Shown here: in pieces, positions 8,543 through 16,484 of the stretch | How positions within the stretch are numbered: position 1 is the first letter of the stretch | Layout of the letters: every line of letters begins with the position of its first letter | DNA from: Jiangella alba | GTDB lineage: Bacteria; Actinomycetota; Actinomycetes; Jiangellales; Jiangellaceae | DNA length: 64,000 nt | Assembly: GCF_900106035.1 (NCBI RefSeq) | Contig: NZ_FNUC01000003.1 | Span: 62,001 to 126,000, forward strand | Reading direction: 5' to 3' | The notes under the pieces: model-generated | Database searches by the model: none | What the model was told of the DNA's origin: nothing | The model's input: only the letters and a program-made list of their open reading frames with translations | Made by a program: the position numbers and the translations under genes

Positions 8543-9148
8543 TCACGGGTCCGGAGCGGTGCGCAACCGGGCGTCGACGGCGTGGGCGGCCAGGGCCGCG
8601 GTGACGGCGGCCCGGCGCTGCGCGCTCCCGGCGAGCACCGGCAGCGGGTCGTCGGGGAAGCCCGGCCGCCGGGCGAGCTGCGCGAAGGCGTCCGCCTGGG
8701 TGGTGGCCGGCAGGTCCGCGATGACGCCGTGGACGCTGCGATAGACGTAGTACGCGGTCATCTCCGTGCCCCACTCCAGGGCGAGCCGGTAGTCCGCCGA
8801 CGCCAGCAGCACGCGGTCGTAGTTCGGCTCCGTCTCGTCCATGCGGGCGAGCTGAGCGTCGTCGAGCCAGAGCAGCATCGCCGTGCGCAAGGTCTGCCCG
8901 GGGGCCGCGTACGGCGCGTACGGGATGTACCCGGCCCGGCTGACGTGCGCCGAATGGCCCACGGCCAGACCGTCCACCCGGGTCGAATACACCGGGACGA
9001 CGAGGTCCGGGCCGAGCTTCTGCCGCAGCTGGCTCGGCGACGCGTTGGAGCCGACGGCGAGCAGCGGCCGCCGTCCGTCCAGGCGCACGCCGGCGGTCAG
9101 TGGGCGCACGGCGGTGCCGGTCACGACGCAGGAGGTGGTGACCGGCAC
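8543..9148 (-). CDS. Small hypothetical protein with a GGCT-like motif
   Basis: 201 residues in the longest likely form, from a GTG at 9148. The start is uncertain because the frame stays open upstream into the fold-back element. The recognisable part begins LLAVGSNASPSQLRQKL, which resembles the (Y/V)GSN substrate loop of gamma-glutamylcyclotransferase-like proteins, and continues with AHVSRAGYIPYAPYAAPG. No family member could be named with confidence. It may be a small cyclotransferase-fold enzyme. The gene is bounded by the symporter promoter region and by the 163-bp structured element. Confidence 0.6.
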   Translation of the reverse strand: MPVTTSCVVTGTAVRPLTAGVRLDGRRPLLAVGSNASPSQLRQKLGPDLVVPVYSTRVDGLAVGHSAHVSRAGYIPYAPYAAPGQTLRTAMLLWLDDAQLARMDETEPNYDRVLLASADYRLALEWGTEMTAYYVYRSVHGVIADLPATTQADAFAQLARRPGFPDDPLPVLAGSAQRRAAVTAALAAHAVDARLRTAPDP

Positions 9149-9160
9149 GCCGGGGTAGCC

Positions 9161-9323
9161 AGGGTGTGTCTCCAGGGTCCATGGCCTACTGCGCGGCGTC
9201 CAGGCGGCGCCTCGCTGCGTTCTCGTCAGTCGTCATAGAACCCCACTATGACTCCCTCCTCGGCCTTGCGAGGCATCCACCTGGACGCCGCTCGCTACGG
9301 CCGAGACCCAGGAGACACACCCT
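9161..9323. repeat. 163-bp fold-back element with nested inverted repeats
   Basis: The ends are perfect 13-bp inverted repeats, AGGGTGTGTCTCC (9161-9173) and GGAGACACACCCT (9311-9323). Inside, pairs nest in order: GGGTC with GACCC, GCGGCGTCCAGG with CCTGGACGCCGC (12 bp), GCCTCGC with GCGAGGC, and GTCATAG with CTATGAC around a 7-nt AACCCCA loop. The whole block can fold as one long multi-helix stem. No ORF explains it. It sits between the 3' end of the DUF885 gene and the small GGCT-like gene, so a mobile MITE-like element or a structured RNA are both possible. Confidence 0.75.
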
Positions 9324-9349
9324 CGCCGGGTCGAGCAGCGGTGCGGTGT

Positions 9350-11014
9350 TCAGAGGCGGGCCAGCGCCGCGCGCAGCGGGTCGAGGCCGATGGAGCCGAG
9401 GTCGAGCGCGGCGCGGTGGAACTCGCGCAGGTCGAAGGCGTCGCCCTGGCGCCGCTGGGCGTCGTCGCGGGCGGCGAGCCAGATGCGCTCGCCGATCTTG
9501 TACGACGGCGCCTGGCCCGGCCAGCCGAGGTAGCGGTCGAGCTCGAAGCGGAGGAACTCGTCGGGCATGCGGCAGTGGGCGCGCAGGAACGCGTACGCCG
9601 ACTCCGGCGTCCACACCCCGGCCGGCAGCCCGTCGGACGCCACCAGCGATGCCGGGACGTCCTTGCCCAGGTGGAAGCCGATGTCGACGACGACGCGGGC
9701 GGCGCGGAAGGACTGGCTGTCGAGCATGCCGAGACGGTCGCCGGGGTCGTCGAGGAAGCCGAGGTCGGCCATCAGCCGCTCGGCGTACAGCGCCCACCCC
9801 TCGCCGTGGCCGGACACCCAGCACAGCAGCCGCTGCCAGCGGTTGAGCACCTCGCGCCGGTACATGACCTGCGAGACCTGCAGGTGGTGGCCCGGCACGC
9901 CCTCGTGGAACACCGTCGTGGTCTCGCGCCAGGTCGAGAACTCCTCGACGCCCTCGGGCACGGACCACCACATGCGGCCCGGCCGGCTGAAGTCGTCGCT
10001 GGGGCCGGTGTAGTAGATGCCCCCTTCCTTGGTGGGAGCGATGCGGCACTCCAGCCGGCGGATCGGCTCGGGGATGTCGAAGTGGACGCCGCTCATCGCC
10101 TCGACGGTGCGGTCGGACAGCTTCTGCATCCACTCCTGCAGGCCGTCGGTGCCGACGATGCGGCGGGCGGGGTCGGCGTCGAGGGCCGCGACGGCGTCGT
10201 CGACGCTGCCGCCGGGGACGATGTCCTGCGCGACCGCTGCGAGCTCGGTCTCGATGCGGGCCAGCTCGGCGACGCCCCACTCGTAGGTCTCGTCGAGGTC
10301 GACGGCCGCGCCGAGGAAGTACCGCGAGGCGACGGCGTAGACGTCGCGGCCGACGGCGTCGCGCTCGCGCGCCGCCGGTGCCACCGTCTCGCCGAGGTAG
10401 CCGCCGAACGTGCGGAACGCCTCGGAGGCCGCCGCGGCGGCGGCGTCGAGGTCGGTGCGCAGGGAGTCGGGGCCGCTCGCGGCCAGCCCGGTGAAGAACG
10501 TGTCGGCGACCCGCCCGGCCTGCTCGGCGACGGCGAGCACCTGGCGGCGGGCCGGCGGCAGCCCGGCCGCGAGGTCGGCCTCCATCGTCCGCCGGTACTG
10601 CTCCAGCGCCACCGGGACGGCGCGCATGCGGGTGGCGATGTTCGCCCATTGCTCGTCGGTGTCGGTGGGCAGCAGGTCGAAGTTCTCGCGGGCCCAGTGC
10701 ATGGGGCTCTCGATGACGTTGAGGTTGCGGTTCAGCCCGGCGTCGTCCATCTCGAGGTCGAGCGACAGCCGCTCGCGCATCGCCTCGCCCGCGACCCGTT
10801 CGCGCTCGTCGGCCGAGGTGGCCGTCTCGAGCGCGGCGAGGGTGCGCTCCGCGAGCGCGCGCCGCTGCGCGAACCCGTCCGGCGACAGATCCGTGCTCTG
10901 GGCGTCGTAGCCACTCAGGCCGGCGTAGGTGGCGGTGTAGGGGTCGAGGGCGGCGTACTCGTCGACGTAGGCGTCAGCGATCTCGTCGACGGTGCGCGGC
11001 TGCGGAGTCGTCAC
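9350..11014 (-). CDS. DUF885 family metallopeptidase-like protein
   Basis: 554 residues, typical for DUF885. It carries the gluzincin-like motif FHEGVPGHHLQ followed by GEGWALYAERL, which supply the predicted zinc ligands and second Glu. There is no signal peptide, so the protein is cytosolic. Members are thought to be metal-dependent carboxypeptidases or dipeptidases, but few have been tested. It lies 69 bp after accE on the same strand and may be read through from it. Confidence 0.85.
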   Translation of the reverse strand: MTTPQPRTVDEIADAYVDEYAALDPYTATYAGLSGYDAQSTDLSPDGFAQRRALAERTLAALETATSADERERVAGEAMRERLSLDLEMDDAGLNRNLNVIESPMHWARENFDLLPTDTDEQWANIATRMRAVPVALEQYRRTMEADLAAGLPPARRQVLAVAEQAGRVADTFFTGLAASGPDSLRTDLDAAAAAASEAFRTFGGYLGETVAPAARERDAVGRDVYAVASRYFLGAAVDLDETYEWGVAELARIETELAAVAQDIVPGGSVDDAVAALDADPARRIVGTDGLQEWMQKLSDRTVEAMSGVHFDIPEPIRRLECRIAPTKEGGIYYTGPSDDFSRPGRMWWSVPEGVEEFSTWRETTTVFHEGVPGHHLQVSQVMYRREVLNRWQRLLCWVSGHGEGWALYAERLMADLGFLDDPGDRLGMLDSQSFRAARVVVDIGFHLGKDVPASLVASDGLPAGVWTPESAYAFLRAHCRMPDEFLRFELDRYLGWPGQAPSYKIGERIWLAARDDAQRRQGDAFDLREFHRAALDLGSIGLDPLRAALARL

Positions 11015-11083
11015 GCAGCCGACCTTATCCGGGCGATCCTTCCGGCGAGAAGGACGAACGACGGGCAGATCTTCGGCCGTGCG

Positions 11084-11293
11084 TCAGCGCGGCAGCGCGC
11101 TGGCCCGCCACGCGCCGTCGCCCGGTGTGAGCGGCGCCCGGCGCCGCGCCCAGTACGACGCCCACGCCGACCGCGGCGGTTCGGCCGGCTGCTGCCCGCC
11201 CGCCGCCTTCGCCGTCAGCACGACGGTGAGCGCGGCCAGCTCTTCGTCCGTCGGCGTCCCCCGGACCACCCTGAACAGCGCCGCGTCGGTCAT
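11084..11293 (-). CDS. accE: Acyl-CoA carboxylase epsilon subunit
   Basis: 69 residues, matching the small actinobacterial AccE/PccE proteins: an N-terminal FRVVRGTPTDEELAALTVVL helix, a variable middle and a C-terminal SAWASYWARRRAPLTPGDGAWRASALPR tail trimmed to Arg. These subunits bridge the biotin-carrying alpha chain and the carboxyltransferase beta chain. The gene usually follows pccB directly. Here pccB is at 18767-20350 and about 7.5 kb of unrelated genes lie between, which is the main evidence that the intervening block was inserted. The start has no strong ribosome site; it follows the histidine kinase stop by 10 bp. Confidence 0.85.
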   Translation of the reverse strand: MTDAALFRVVRGTPTDEELAALTVVLTAKAAGGQQPAEPPRSAWASYWARRRAPLTPGDGAWRASALPR

Positions 11294-11303
11294 GCTCGTC
11301 AGA

Positions 11304-13238
11304 CTACCGGTGCAGCGGGATCGTCGCGGTGACCGTCGTGCCGCCGGAGCCGGAGCCGAGGTCGAGCCGTCCGCCCAGCTCGGCGGCGCGCAGTCGCATC
11401 GATTCCAGCCCGACGCCGTCGTCGCGCCCCAGCCGGCCGCCGCGGCCGTCGTCGGCGACGCGCAGCAGCACCTCGTCGCCGCACTGGCGGAGCAGGACGT
11501 CGCAGTGGCCGGCGCCGGCGTGGCGGGCCACGTTGGTCAGCGCCTCGGCGCCGATGCGGTACAGCGCGACCTCGACGGCGGCGGGCAGCCCGGCGAGGTC
11601 GCCTTCGATGACGACGTCGTGCGGCAGCCCGGCCAGGACGGCGCCGGCCTGCTGGCGCAGGGCGGCTGGCAGCCCCTGGTCCAGGGCGGGCGGCCGGAGC
11701 CCGTCGACGACGCGGCGGATCTCGCCCGCGCAGCCGGTGAGGTCGTCGACCGCGGCGGCCAGCATCGCCGCCACGTCGTGCGCGCCGGCGGCACCGGCGC
11801 CGGCCTGGGCGGCCCGCACCTGCATCCGGGTGCCCACCAGCGCCGGACCGAGGCCGTCGTGCAGGTCGCGGCGGATCCGCAGCCGTTCCTCTTCGCGCGC
11901 CAGCACGAGGTCCTCGCGGGAGCGTTGCAGGGCCAGTGTGAGCCGGTGCGCCTGGGCGGCGATGCCGGCCTGCGAGGCGACGTCGCGCAGCAGGGTCCGC
12001 TCGGCGGGCGTGAACACCTCGCCGGCCCGCCGCGGCGCCACCTCCAGGGAGCCGACCCGGTCGCCGTGCGCCAGCAGTGCGAACGTGGTCAGTCCAGGCT
12101 GCGGCCGGCCGTGTGCGGCGGTCACGTGGCTGCCGTCGCTGGTGTCGACGAGCATGCGCACGTACGGCACCCGCAGCGCGTCGGCCAGCGTGACGACCAG
12201 TTGGTCGAGCATCGTGCCGGGGTCGCCGGCCTCCTGCATGCGCCGGCCGAGCCGCTGCAGGACGAGGTGCGGCGCGTCGCGGTCGCCGAACAGCAGCCGG
12301 TCGACGGCGCGCTGGACGGCCCGCCGGACGGGGTCGAATCCGGCCGCGACCAGCCCGGTGGCCAGCGCTGACGCGACGACCGTGGAGCCGCCGGAGTGCA
12401 GCCGGCTGCCGGCCAGCCCGATGCCGACGGCGTAGACGCCCAGCACCAGCAGCGTCATGACCAGCCAGACGAGAGCCCGGTTGACGACGAGGTCGAGGTC
12501 GCCGAGGCGGAACCGCAGCACCGCGAGCCCGATGCCGAGCGGCAGCGCGACCAGTCCCGGCACCAGCGCGCCGCTCACGCCGGCCGCGTCCAGGACCACG
12601 CCGGCGGCGAACAGCACCCCGGCCGGCAGCATGCAGGCCAGCTGCCGCCGGACCAGCGGCTCGGCGCCGCGGGCGCGCCGCAGCAGCGACGCCACCACGA
12701 GCAGCGCCGCGATGATCAGGACCAGCGCGACCGCGATGACACCGCGGACCAGCAGGTGCGCCAGCGGCGAACCGGACTCGCCGCTGGTCAGCAGCGAACG
12801 CGGGTGCTGTGCCGCCGCGACGGCCAGCGCGAGCGTGCCCGCCGCGGCGCACCCGGCGAGGACGACGGCCAGCGGCCGCCAGCGTGGCGACGGCAGCACG
12901 CCGTCCGGGAAGAACAGCAATGCCAGCGGCACCAGCGCGACCGCCGGCCACCACGTCCACTGCGCCACCCACGCCGCGACGAGGGCGCCGGACCACGCGA
13001 CCGCGGCGACGGCGCCCGCGGCCAGCATGCCGGTGGCCAGCACCAGCCGGGCGACGGCGTGCCCCGGCTGGGCCCGGATCAGGAACAGGCCCACCGGCAG
13101 GAACCCGCCGGCCAGCGCCAGCAGCATGTCCAGTGGCGCGTCGACCCGGCCGGACGGGCCGACCAGGAAGCCCGCGGCCGCGAGCAGCACCAGGACGAGG
13201 CAGCCCCAGCGGGCCGCCGCCGTCGACCAGCGGGCCAC
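11304..13238 (-). CDS. Membrane-bound sensor histidine kinase (HisKA_3 type)
   Basis: 644 residues from a GTG. The first ~290 residues hold about eight hydrophobic segments, so sensing is probably in the membrane. A GAF-like segment follows (about 320-440). The dimerisation and phosphoacceptor box EEERLRIRRDLHDGLGPAL is near residue 460, and the HATPase domain shows NVARHA, DDGRG and GVGLESMRLRAAELGG. It autophosphorylates and passes phosphate to a LuxR-type regulator, most likely the one at 13805-14443. It lies inside the block that separates accE from pccB, beside the RiPP operon. Confidence 0.9.
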   Translation of the reverse strand: MARWSTAAARWGCLVLVLLAAAGFLVGPSGRVDAPLDMLLALAGGFLPVGLFLIRAQPGHAVARLVLATGMLAAGAVAAVAWSGALVAAWVAQWTWWPAVALVPLALLFFPDGVLPSPRWRPLAVVLAGCAAAGTLALAVAAAQHPRSLLTSGESGSPLAHLLVRGVIAVALVLIIAALLVVASLLRRARGAEPLVRRQLACMLPAGVLFAAGVVLDAAGVSGALVPGLVALPLGIGLAVLRFRLGDLDLVVNRALVWLVMTLLVLGVYAVGIGLAGSRLHSGGSTVVASALATGLVAAGFDPVRRAVQRAVDRLLFGDRDAPHLVLQRLGRRMQEAGDPGTMLDQLVVTLADALRVPYVRMLVDTSDGSHVTAAHGRPQPGLTTFALLAHGDRVGSLEVAPRRAGEVFTPAERTLLRDVASQAGIAAQAHRLTLALQRSREDLVLAREEERLRIRRDLHDGLGPALVGTRMQVRAAQAGAGAAGAHDVAAMLAAAVDDLTGCAGEIRRVVDGLRPPALDQGLPAALRQQAGAVLAGLPHDVVIEGDLAGLPAAVEVALYRIGAEALTNVARHAGAGHCDVLLRQCGDEVLLRVADDGRGGRLGRDDGVGLESMRLRAAELGGRLDLGSGSGGTTVTATIPLHR

Positions 13239-13241
13239 GGC

Positions 13242-13709
13242 TCAGACGTGGAACAGGTTGTGGAACCACCCGGCGCGGTGACCCGGCCCGGGACGCACGT
13301 CGAGCTCGTCGTTCAGCGCGCCGAGGACGTCGGCCAGCGACCCCTTGGGGCGGGGCACCTCGGTGGCGGTCGGGAGTGACTGCTGGCGGCCGAGATCGGG
13401 GTCGGCGGTGAGTCGTTGCTGGGCGAGCTCGAGGGCGGCCGCGACCCGGGCGGCGACGGCGTCGGGGTCACCCGGCCCGTCGCCGGGCACGAACCCGGCG
13501 ACGACGAGTTCGGCGGTCACGACCGGCCACAACCGCCGGCCCGCCGCGTCGTACAGGTCGACGACCCGCTCGTCCGCGTGGTCGTCGTGGCCGCCGGGCA
13601 GGTGCGCGAGCATCGCCTCCGCCGTGCCGACGTGCAGGAAGGTGTGGTCGGCGGAGATCGCCAGGACGAGGTCGCCGAGGTCGACGAGGGAAGGGTCGGT
13701 GCTGGTCAC
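13242..13709 (-). CDS. Hypothetical protein between response regulator and sensor kinase
   Basis: 155 residues from a GTG at 13709, with GAGGAG upstream. It is acidic, with no transmembrane segment or signal peptide, and no domain is recognised. It ends 3 nt before the kinase start, so the two are surely co-transcribed. It is divergent from the response regulator gene across a 95-bp shared promoter region. It could be an accessory protein of the two-component system or of the RiPP system, but nothing in the sequence decides this. Confidence 0.65.
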   Translation of the reverse strand: MTSTDPSLVDLGDLVLAISADHTFLHVGTAEAMLAHLPGGHDDHADERVVDLYDAAGRRLWPVVTAELVVAGFVPGDGPGDPDAVAARVAAALELAQQRLTADPDLGRQQSLPTATEVPRPKGSLADVLGALNDELDVRPGPGHRAGWFHNLFHV

Positions 13710-13791
13710 GGTGGGTCTCTCCTCATGATCGCGGGCGGGCCGAAAGTGCACCTTAGTGGGACGGTCGTGACAGATCGTGCGCCGGCTTCGC

Positions 13792-13797
13792 TACGCT
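13792..13797 (+). promoter_or_regulatory. Leaderless -10 element for the response regulator
   Basis: TACGCT ends 7 nt before the ATG at 13805 and there is no Shine-Dalgarno sequence. This spacing is that of a -10 box whose transcript starts at the start codon. Confidence 0.5.
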
Positions 13798-13804
13798 CGG
13801 CGTC

Positions 13805-14443
13805 ATGGCGAGCGACCCGCTGACCGTGCTGCTGGTCGACGACCATCCGGTGGTCCGGCGCGGGTTGCGGGCGCTGCTCGGGGCCCAGTCGTGGGCCGGC
13901 GCGATCCACGAGGCCGACACCGTCGCGCGCGGCCTGGAGCTGGCCCGCGAGCACCGTCCCGATGTCGCCGTGGTCGACCTCGCGCTGCCCGACGGCGACG
14001 GCGGCCGGCTGGTCGAGCGGCTGGCGCCGGACTGTGCCGTGCTCGTGCTGACGATGACGGTCGACCCGGGGCGGGCACGGGCACTGCTGGCCGCCGGGGC
14101 GGGCGGGTACCTCGCGAAGGAGACCGACCCCGACGTCGTCGTCGACGCCATCCGCACCGTGGCCGGGGGCGGGCTGGTGCTGGGGCCGAACCTCGACCGG
14201 TCCGCCGTGCTGGGCGCCGGCCCGGCCACTGCCGCGCCGCCGGCCCCGTTCGACCGGCTCAGCCCGCGGGAGCTGCAGATCGCCACGCTGATGGGGCAGG
14301 GCCGGTCCAACGCCGAGATCGCCCGCACCCTGTCGCTGGCCGACAAGACGGTCCGCAACCAGGTGTCGTCGCTGCTGACGAAGCTCGGCGCGCGCGACCG
14401 GCTGGAGGCGGCGCTCATGGTGCGCGAACACGGTCTGGTCTAG
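13805..14443 (+). CDS. LuxR-type response regulator
   Basis: 212 residues. The receiver domain has the acidic pair D12/D13, phosphoacceptor D58 in VVDLALPD, the LTMT threonine region and the conserved Lys in GYLAKE. The C-terminal LuxR helix-turn-helix is LSPRELQIATLMGQGRSN followed by LSLADKTVRNQVSSLLTKL. It should be phosphorylated by the kinase at 11304-13238. It runs towards the RiPP operon and its 3' end overlaps the last RiPP-operon gene by 29 bp, so the two transcripts are convergent. It is the natural candidate regulator of the precursor promoter. Confidence 0.92.
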   Translation: MASDPLTVLLVDDHPVVRRGLRALLGAQSWAGAIHEADTVARGLELAREHRPDVAVVDLALPDGDGGRLVERLAPDCAVLVLTMTVDPGRARALLAAGAGGYLAKETDPDVVVDAIRTVAGGGLVLGPNLDRSAVLGAGPATAAPPAPFDRLSPRELQIATLMGQGRSNAEIARTLSLADKTVRNQVSSLLTKLGARDRLEAALMVREHGLV

Positions 14444-14918
14444 TACGCCAGGCGCGCAGCGCCCGGGCGCCGTCGCTGCGCGGACCGGCGGTCAGCGCGG
14501 CCAGTGCCACGAACGCGTTCAGCACCAGCAGCACGCGGCCCAGCCGCCAGTCGTCCGCCGTGCCCGCGACGACCGCGACCCCGGCCAGCGCGAGCAGGAC
14601 GGACGCCGCCGGACCGGCCAGGCAGACCAGCACTTCGGTGCGCCGGTCGGGGCTCACCGCGCGGACGGTGCCGGCGTCGAGCAGCCCGCGCAGGACGACG
14701 GTGTGCACCCGCAGGCCGCGGGCGCGCGCCACGAGTGCGTGGCCGGCCTCGTGTACGACACCGGTGGCGACCGCGACGACGCCCGCGGCGATCCCGCGGG
14801 CCAGCGCCGTCGCGGCGCCGTCGTCGCGGGCCAGCAGAGCAGCGACGGCGACGACCGCGGCCAGCTGCGGGTACACCGCCCGGCGCACCTCGATCCGGGT
14901 CCGCTCAGCCGGCGACAC
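14415..14918 (-). CDS. Site-2-type (M50-like) membrane metalloprotease, last gene of the RiPP operon
   Basis: 167 residues from a GTG at 14918, with GGAGG 7 nt upstream. It has four or so hydrophobic segments. The first active-site motif HEAGH is at residues 56-60 in a membrane helix. A second site with AGPAASVLLA follows, and near residues 145-150 GPRSDGARAL replaces the usual N-P-D-G or L-D-G block; its Asp is the expected third zinc ligand. Small site-2-type proteases cleave within or near membranes. Its start overlaps the decarboxylase gene by 14 bp, so it belongs to the RiPP operon and may remove the leader peptide or act in immunity. That role is inference. Confidence 0.75.
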   Translation of the reverse strand: MSPAERTRIEVRRAVYPQLAAVVAVAALLARDDGAATALARGIAAGVVAVATGVVHEAGHALVARARGLRVHTVVLRGLLDAGTVRAVSPDRRTEVLVCLAGPAASVLLALAGVAVVAGTADDWRLGRVLLVLNAFVALAALTAGPRSDGARALRAWRTRPDRVRAP

Positions 14919-15468
14919 GGCACGCCTCCGCGGCGAACGCCAGCACCTGCGACAGCGCCGGCAGCGCGCCCGGGCCGACGGAGCCGTCGCCGAGCGAGAC
15001 GCCGTCGACCGGGTCGAGCACGCCGACACCGTCGGCACGCAGCGCGGCGACGTTGCGCCGGACCGCCGGCTTGGCCCACATCGCGGCGTTCATCGCCGGC
15101 ACCATGACGACCGGGCAGGTCGCCGCCAGCAGCACCGTCGTGAGCAGGTTCGGGGCCAGCCCGAGGGCCGCCTCGGCGAGCAGGTCAGCCGTTGCCGGCA
15201 TGACCAGGACGAGGTCGGCCCAGGCGGCCAGTTCGACGTGCGGGACGATCAGATCGCCGGTCCGTCCGTCGGAGTAGACCGGATGCCCGGCGGCCGCGGC
15301 CAGCGGCAGCGGCGTCGCGAACAGCTCGGCCGCGGGGGTGGTGACCACCCGCAGCCGCGCCCCGGCGCCGAGGCGCAGGGCCGCGGCGGTCTGCGACATC
15401 GTGGCCGCGGCGACGGAGCCGCCGACGCCCAGCAGGATCCGCCGGTTCAGCCAGTGCGACGTGTCCAT
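14905..15468 (-). CDS. HFCD-family flavoprotein, peptide cysteine decarboxylase of the RiPP operon
   Basis: 187 residues, the size of EpiD/LanD-type enzymes. Family hallmarks are the N-terminal flavin loop GVGGSVAA, the probable catalytic His77 in VPHVELAAWADLVLVMPAT, a PATADL version of the PASANT motif (91-96) and PAMNAAMW (124-131), the substrate recognition clamp. Such enzymes oxidatively decarboxylate a C-terminal cysteine to an enethiolate that closes an aminovinyl-cysteine ring. The precursor at 18505-18669 ends in Cys, as this chemistry needs. Coenzyme A biosynthesis (Dfp/CoaBC) is the alternative, but the protein lacks the CoaB half and sits in a RiPP operon. It starts 5 nt after the preceding stop. 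Confidence 0.85.
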   Translation of the reverse strand: MDTSHWLNRRILLGVGGSVAAATMSQTAAALRLGAGARLRVVTTPAAELFATPLPLAAAAGHPVYSDGRTGDLIVPHVELAAWADLVLVMPATADLLAEAALGLAPNLLTTVLLAATCPVVMVPAMNAAMWAKPAVRRNVAALRADGVGVLDPVDGVSLGDGSVGPGALPALSQVLAFAAEACRVAG

Positions 15469-15473
15469 CTCCC

Positions 15474-16484
15474 TCAACTCCCTGTCAGTGCCGCGGCCGC
15501 GTCGAGGACCGCGTGGCCCAAGCCGGCCATGACGGCCGTCGCTTCCGGCCGCGCCCCGAAGGACGCGACGACCCGGGCCTCGTGGTCCAGGACCTTGACG
15601 GCGGCGGCGTCCGTGGCCGCCCGCCAGAACGCCGCGGGCCGCGGGCGGTCGTCGTCGTACCCGCGCCGGACCGCCGCGGCGAGACCGGTCAGCGCGGCCC
15701 TGGTCCACGGGTCCCGCCCCCCAGGGGACCCGTGGACGGCCGCCCCGGCGGGCCCGCTCGGTGCGCGGTGGCCGTCCGCCGGGAGCAGGTGCGCGATCTC
15801 CAGCAGATCGCCGATCAGGTAGCCGGCGTCGAACCACGCCGGCCCGCGGGCCCGCCCGGTCCAGCCGGTCACGACCGCGAGCACCGCGTCGTTCGCCGCC
15901 GGCCGCTGCGCGACGAGGAGATGGCCGGTCGACGGCTCGCCGTGCAGCGGCGCCGGTGGCTGCGCGTGCCAGCCGGCGCGGACCCCTGCCAGCGCGGCAG
16001 CCAGCCGGTCGTCGGTGCGGGCCAACGTGCCGGTGGCGTCGATGCGGGCGAGCGCGGCGGGTTCGGCGGCCGGTACGGTGCCGGGGCCGTCGTGCAGGGT
16101 GCGCAGGGCGCGGCCGAGGCCGGCGCCCAGCTCGGGCCCGGCCGGGTGCCGCGGGGCGCCCGCGGTGATCGTGGCCGCCAGCAGGGCGGGCCGCCAGGGC
16201 ACCTCGTACGCGACCGCTCCGCTTGGCAGTGGGATCGGCGCGCCGATCCGCACGGCTGGGTCCTGCGGCGGCGCCTCGGCGACCGCCGCGGGTGTCGTAC
16301 GTTCCGCCGGCACGTCGGCCCAGAGGTGGCCGCCGGCCACGGTCGTCAGCGACCAGCGGGACAGCAGCGGCCCGGCCAGCACGGCCGCGGAGTCCGCCCG
16401 CACCGGGACACCGGCGGCGGCGAGGTCGGCGGCGAGCGCGGGTGGCACGGTCGCGGGCGCCGGACCGGCCGGATGGGCGCTCAT
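15474..16484 (-). CDS. Degenerate APH-like protein (pseudokinase) of the RiPP operon
   Basis: 336 residues with the outline of an aminoglycoside phosphotransferase-type kinase but damaged catalytic sites. The HGD loop reads HGEPSTGHLL at 181-190, with Glu in place of the catalytic Asp and no downstream Asn. The metal-binding D-W-E reads TGWTG at 206-210. The fold-supporting GPAWFDAGYLIGDLLEI segment is kept. Class V lanthipeptide and thioamitide clusters carry a second, poorly characterised protein beside the APH kinase and HopA1 lyase (LxmX, TvaE), and this gene has that position. A scaffold or cyclase role is possible. Its ATG overlaps the HopA1-like stop (ATGA). Confidence 0.7.
   Translation of the reverse strand: MSAHPAGPAPATVPPALAADLAAAGVPVRADSAAVLAGPLLSRWSLTTVAGGHLWADVPAERTTPAAVAEAPPQDPAVRIGAPIPLPSGAVAYEVPWRPALLAATITAGAPRHPAGPELGAGLGRALRTLHDGPGTVPAAEPAALARIDATGTLARTDDRLAAALAGVRAGWHAQPPAPLHGEPSTGHLLVAQRPAANDAVLAVVTGWTGRARGPAWFDAGYLIGDLLEIAHLLPADGHRAPSGPAGAAVHGSPGGRDPWTRAALTGLAAAVRRGYDDDRPRPAAFWRAATDAAAVKVLDHEARVVASFGARPEATAVMAGLGHAVLDAAAALTGS

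Noticed and set aside
14905-15468. Coenzyme A biosynthesis enzyme (CoaBC/Dfp)
   Set aside because: The protein is a single 187-residue domain without the CoaB ligase half and is embedded in a RiPP operon.
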